DNA of 61,243 nt from Thauera phenolivorans. GTDB lineage: Bacteria; Pseudomonadota; Gammaproteobacteria; Burkholderiales; Rhodocyclaceae. Within the stretch, counting starts at the first letter, position 1. Each line of letters starts with the position of its first letter. Of the stretch, positions 60,962 through 61,243 are shown piece by piece. The notes under the pieces are model-generated. The model searched no databases. It worked only from the letters and a program-made list of their open reading frames with translations, and was not told the origin of the DNA. The position numbers were made by a program, and so were the translations under genes. The stretch covers positions 248,298 to 309,540 of the forward strand of contig NZ_MBFM01000003.1 in NCBI RefSeq assembly GCF_001696715.1, in the 5' to 3' direction.

Positions 60962-61243
60962 ATGAGCATTGAGGGCGTCTTTCGCGAGGGGTTCGTCACC
61001 ACCTCGCTCGATGCGGTAATCAACTGGACGCGCACAGGCTCGCTGTGGCCGATGACCTTCGGGCTGGCCTGCTGTGCCGTCGAGATGATCCATGCGGGCT
61101 GCGCGCGCTACGACCTCGATCGTTTCGGGGTGGTGTTCCGCCCGAGTCCGCGTCAGTCCGACCTGATGATCGTCGCCGGCACCCTGTGCAACAAGATGGC
61201 ACCGGCGCTGCGCAAGGTGTACGACCAGATGGCCGAGCCGCGC
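60962..61243 (+). CDS. nuoB: NADH-quinone oxidoreductase subunit B, 5' part
   Basis: 94 codons are present before the window edge. [20 protein letters not shown] starts the protein; C37-C38 in [10 protein letters not shown] are two ligands of cluster N2, and [20 protein letters not shown] follows. It carries the terminal Fe-S cluster of complex I that reduces quinone. The remaining ~65 residues with the other two Cys lie outside. Confidence 0.96.
   Translation, partial: MSIEGVFREGFVTTSLDAVINWTRTGSLWPMTFGLACCAVEMIHAGCARYDLDRFGVVFRPSPRQSDLMIVAGTLCNKMAPALRKVYDQMAEPR

Overview
The window is GC-rich chromosomal DNA of a betaproteobacterium, most likely a Rhodocyclales member of the Thauera/Azoarcus group. 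This rests on gene order: the run hrcA-nadK-recN / fur / bamE-dapB-carAB-greA / yhbY / rlmE-ftsH-folP-glmM-pstSCAB, followed by tpiA-secG-tRNA-Leu-nuoAB, together with the phasin, chromate transporter and lactate-utilisation genes. No database search was possible, so genus level is an inference.

Layout. Positions 1-4.7 kb (minus strand): a sulfur/anion module, namely a truncated SulP permease, an ETHE1/Blh-like metallo-beta-lactamase-fold hydrolase, a SLAC1/TDT anion channel, a DUF2141 protein, a periplasmic DsrE protein, a small conserved protein and a Prx6-type peroxiredoxin. 4.9-11.5 kb: a protein-quality-control block, with an RlmN-like radical SAM methyltransferase, Lon and Hsp20 on the minus strand and, divergently, a small lipoprotein and an accessory FtsH. 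11.5-16.2 kb: initiator tRNA-Met with clear promoter and terminator, small hypothetical genes, a phasin, a methionine-type aminotransferase, an H-NS-like protein with a repeat-encoded Pro/Glu linker, and a complete ISAs1-family element (1301 bp, 10-bp target duplication). 16.3-25.6 kb: pepD, DUF3820, trmA, thioesterase, HAD phosphatase, EcsC, cupin, lytic transglycosylase, DUF1328 and chrA. 24.8-30.7 kb: lactate catabolism (lldR, lctP, lutABC) with a recognisable operator. 30.7-32.8 kb: a CbbR-like LysR regulator divergent from an SbtA bicarbonate transporter. 32.8-37.2 kb: ubiG, an OmpA-type protein, mtaD, and a Ser/Thr kinase fused to a cyclic-nucleotide-binding domain. 37.3-61.2 kb: the housekeeping run listed above, ending inside nuoB.

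How the genes work together. The lactate block is self-contained: uptake (LctP), oxidation (LutABC) and control (LldR) with a TGGT-N3-ACCA palindrome before lctP. The Pst genes form a complete high-affinity phosphate ABC transporter, but no phoU or phoBR follows. carA is preceded by a good sigma70 promoter, a palindrome over the -10 and an intrinsic terminator, which suggests conditional expression of carbamoyl-phosphate synthase. The first 5 kb could link persulfide oxidation to export of sulfur oxyanions, which is inference.

Most notable observations: an exact in-frame 105-bp tandem duplication in lutB that adds an incomplete iron-sulfur motif; the Lon/Hsp20/second-FtsH block; the carAB leader; the kinase-cNMP fusion; perfect palindromes between the LysR gene and sbtA; and the insertion sequence in the hns-like/pepD divergent region. 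I found no CRISPR array, prophage, rRNA operon or clear defence system.
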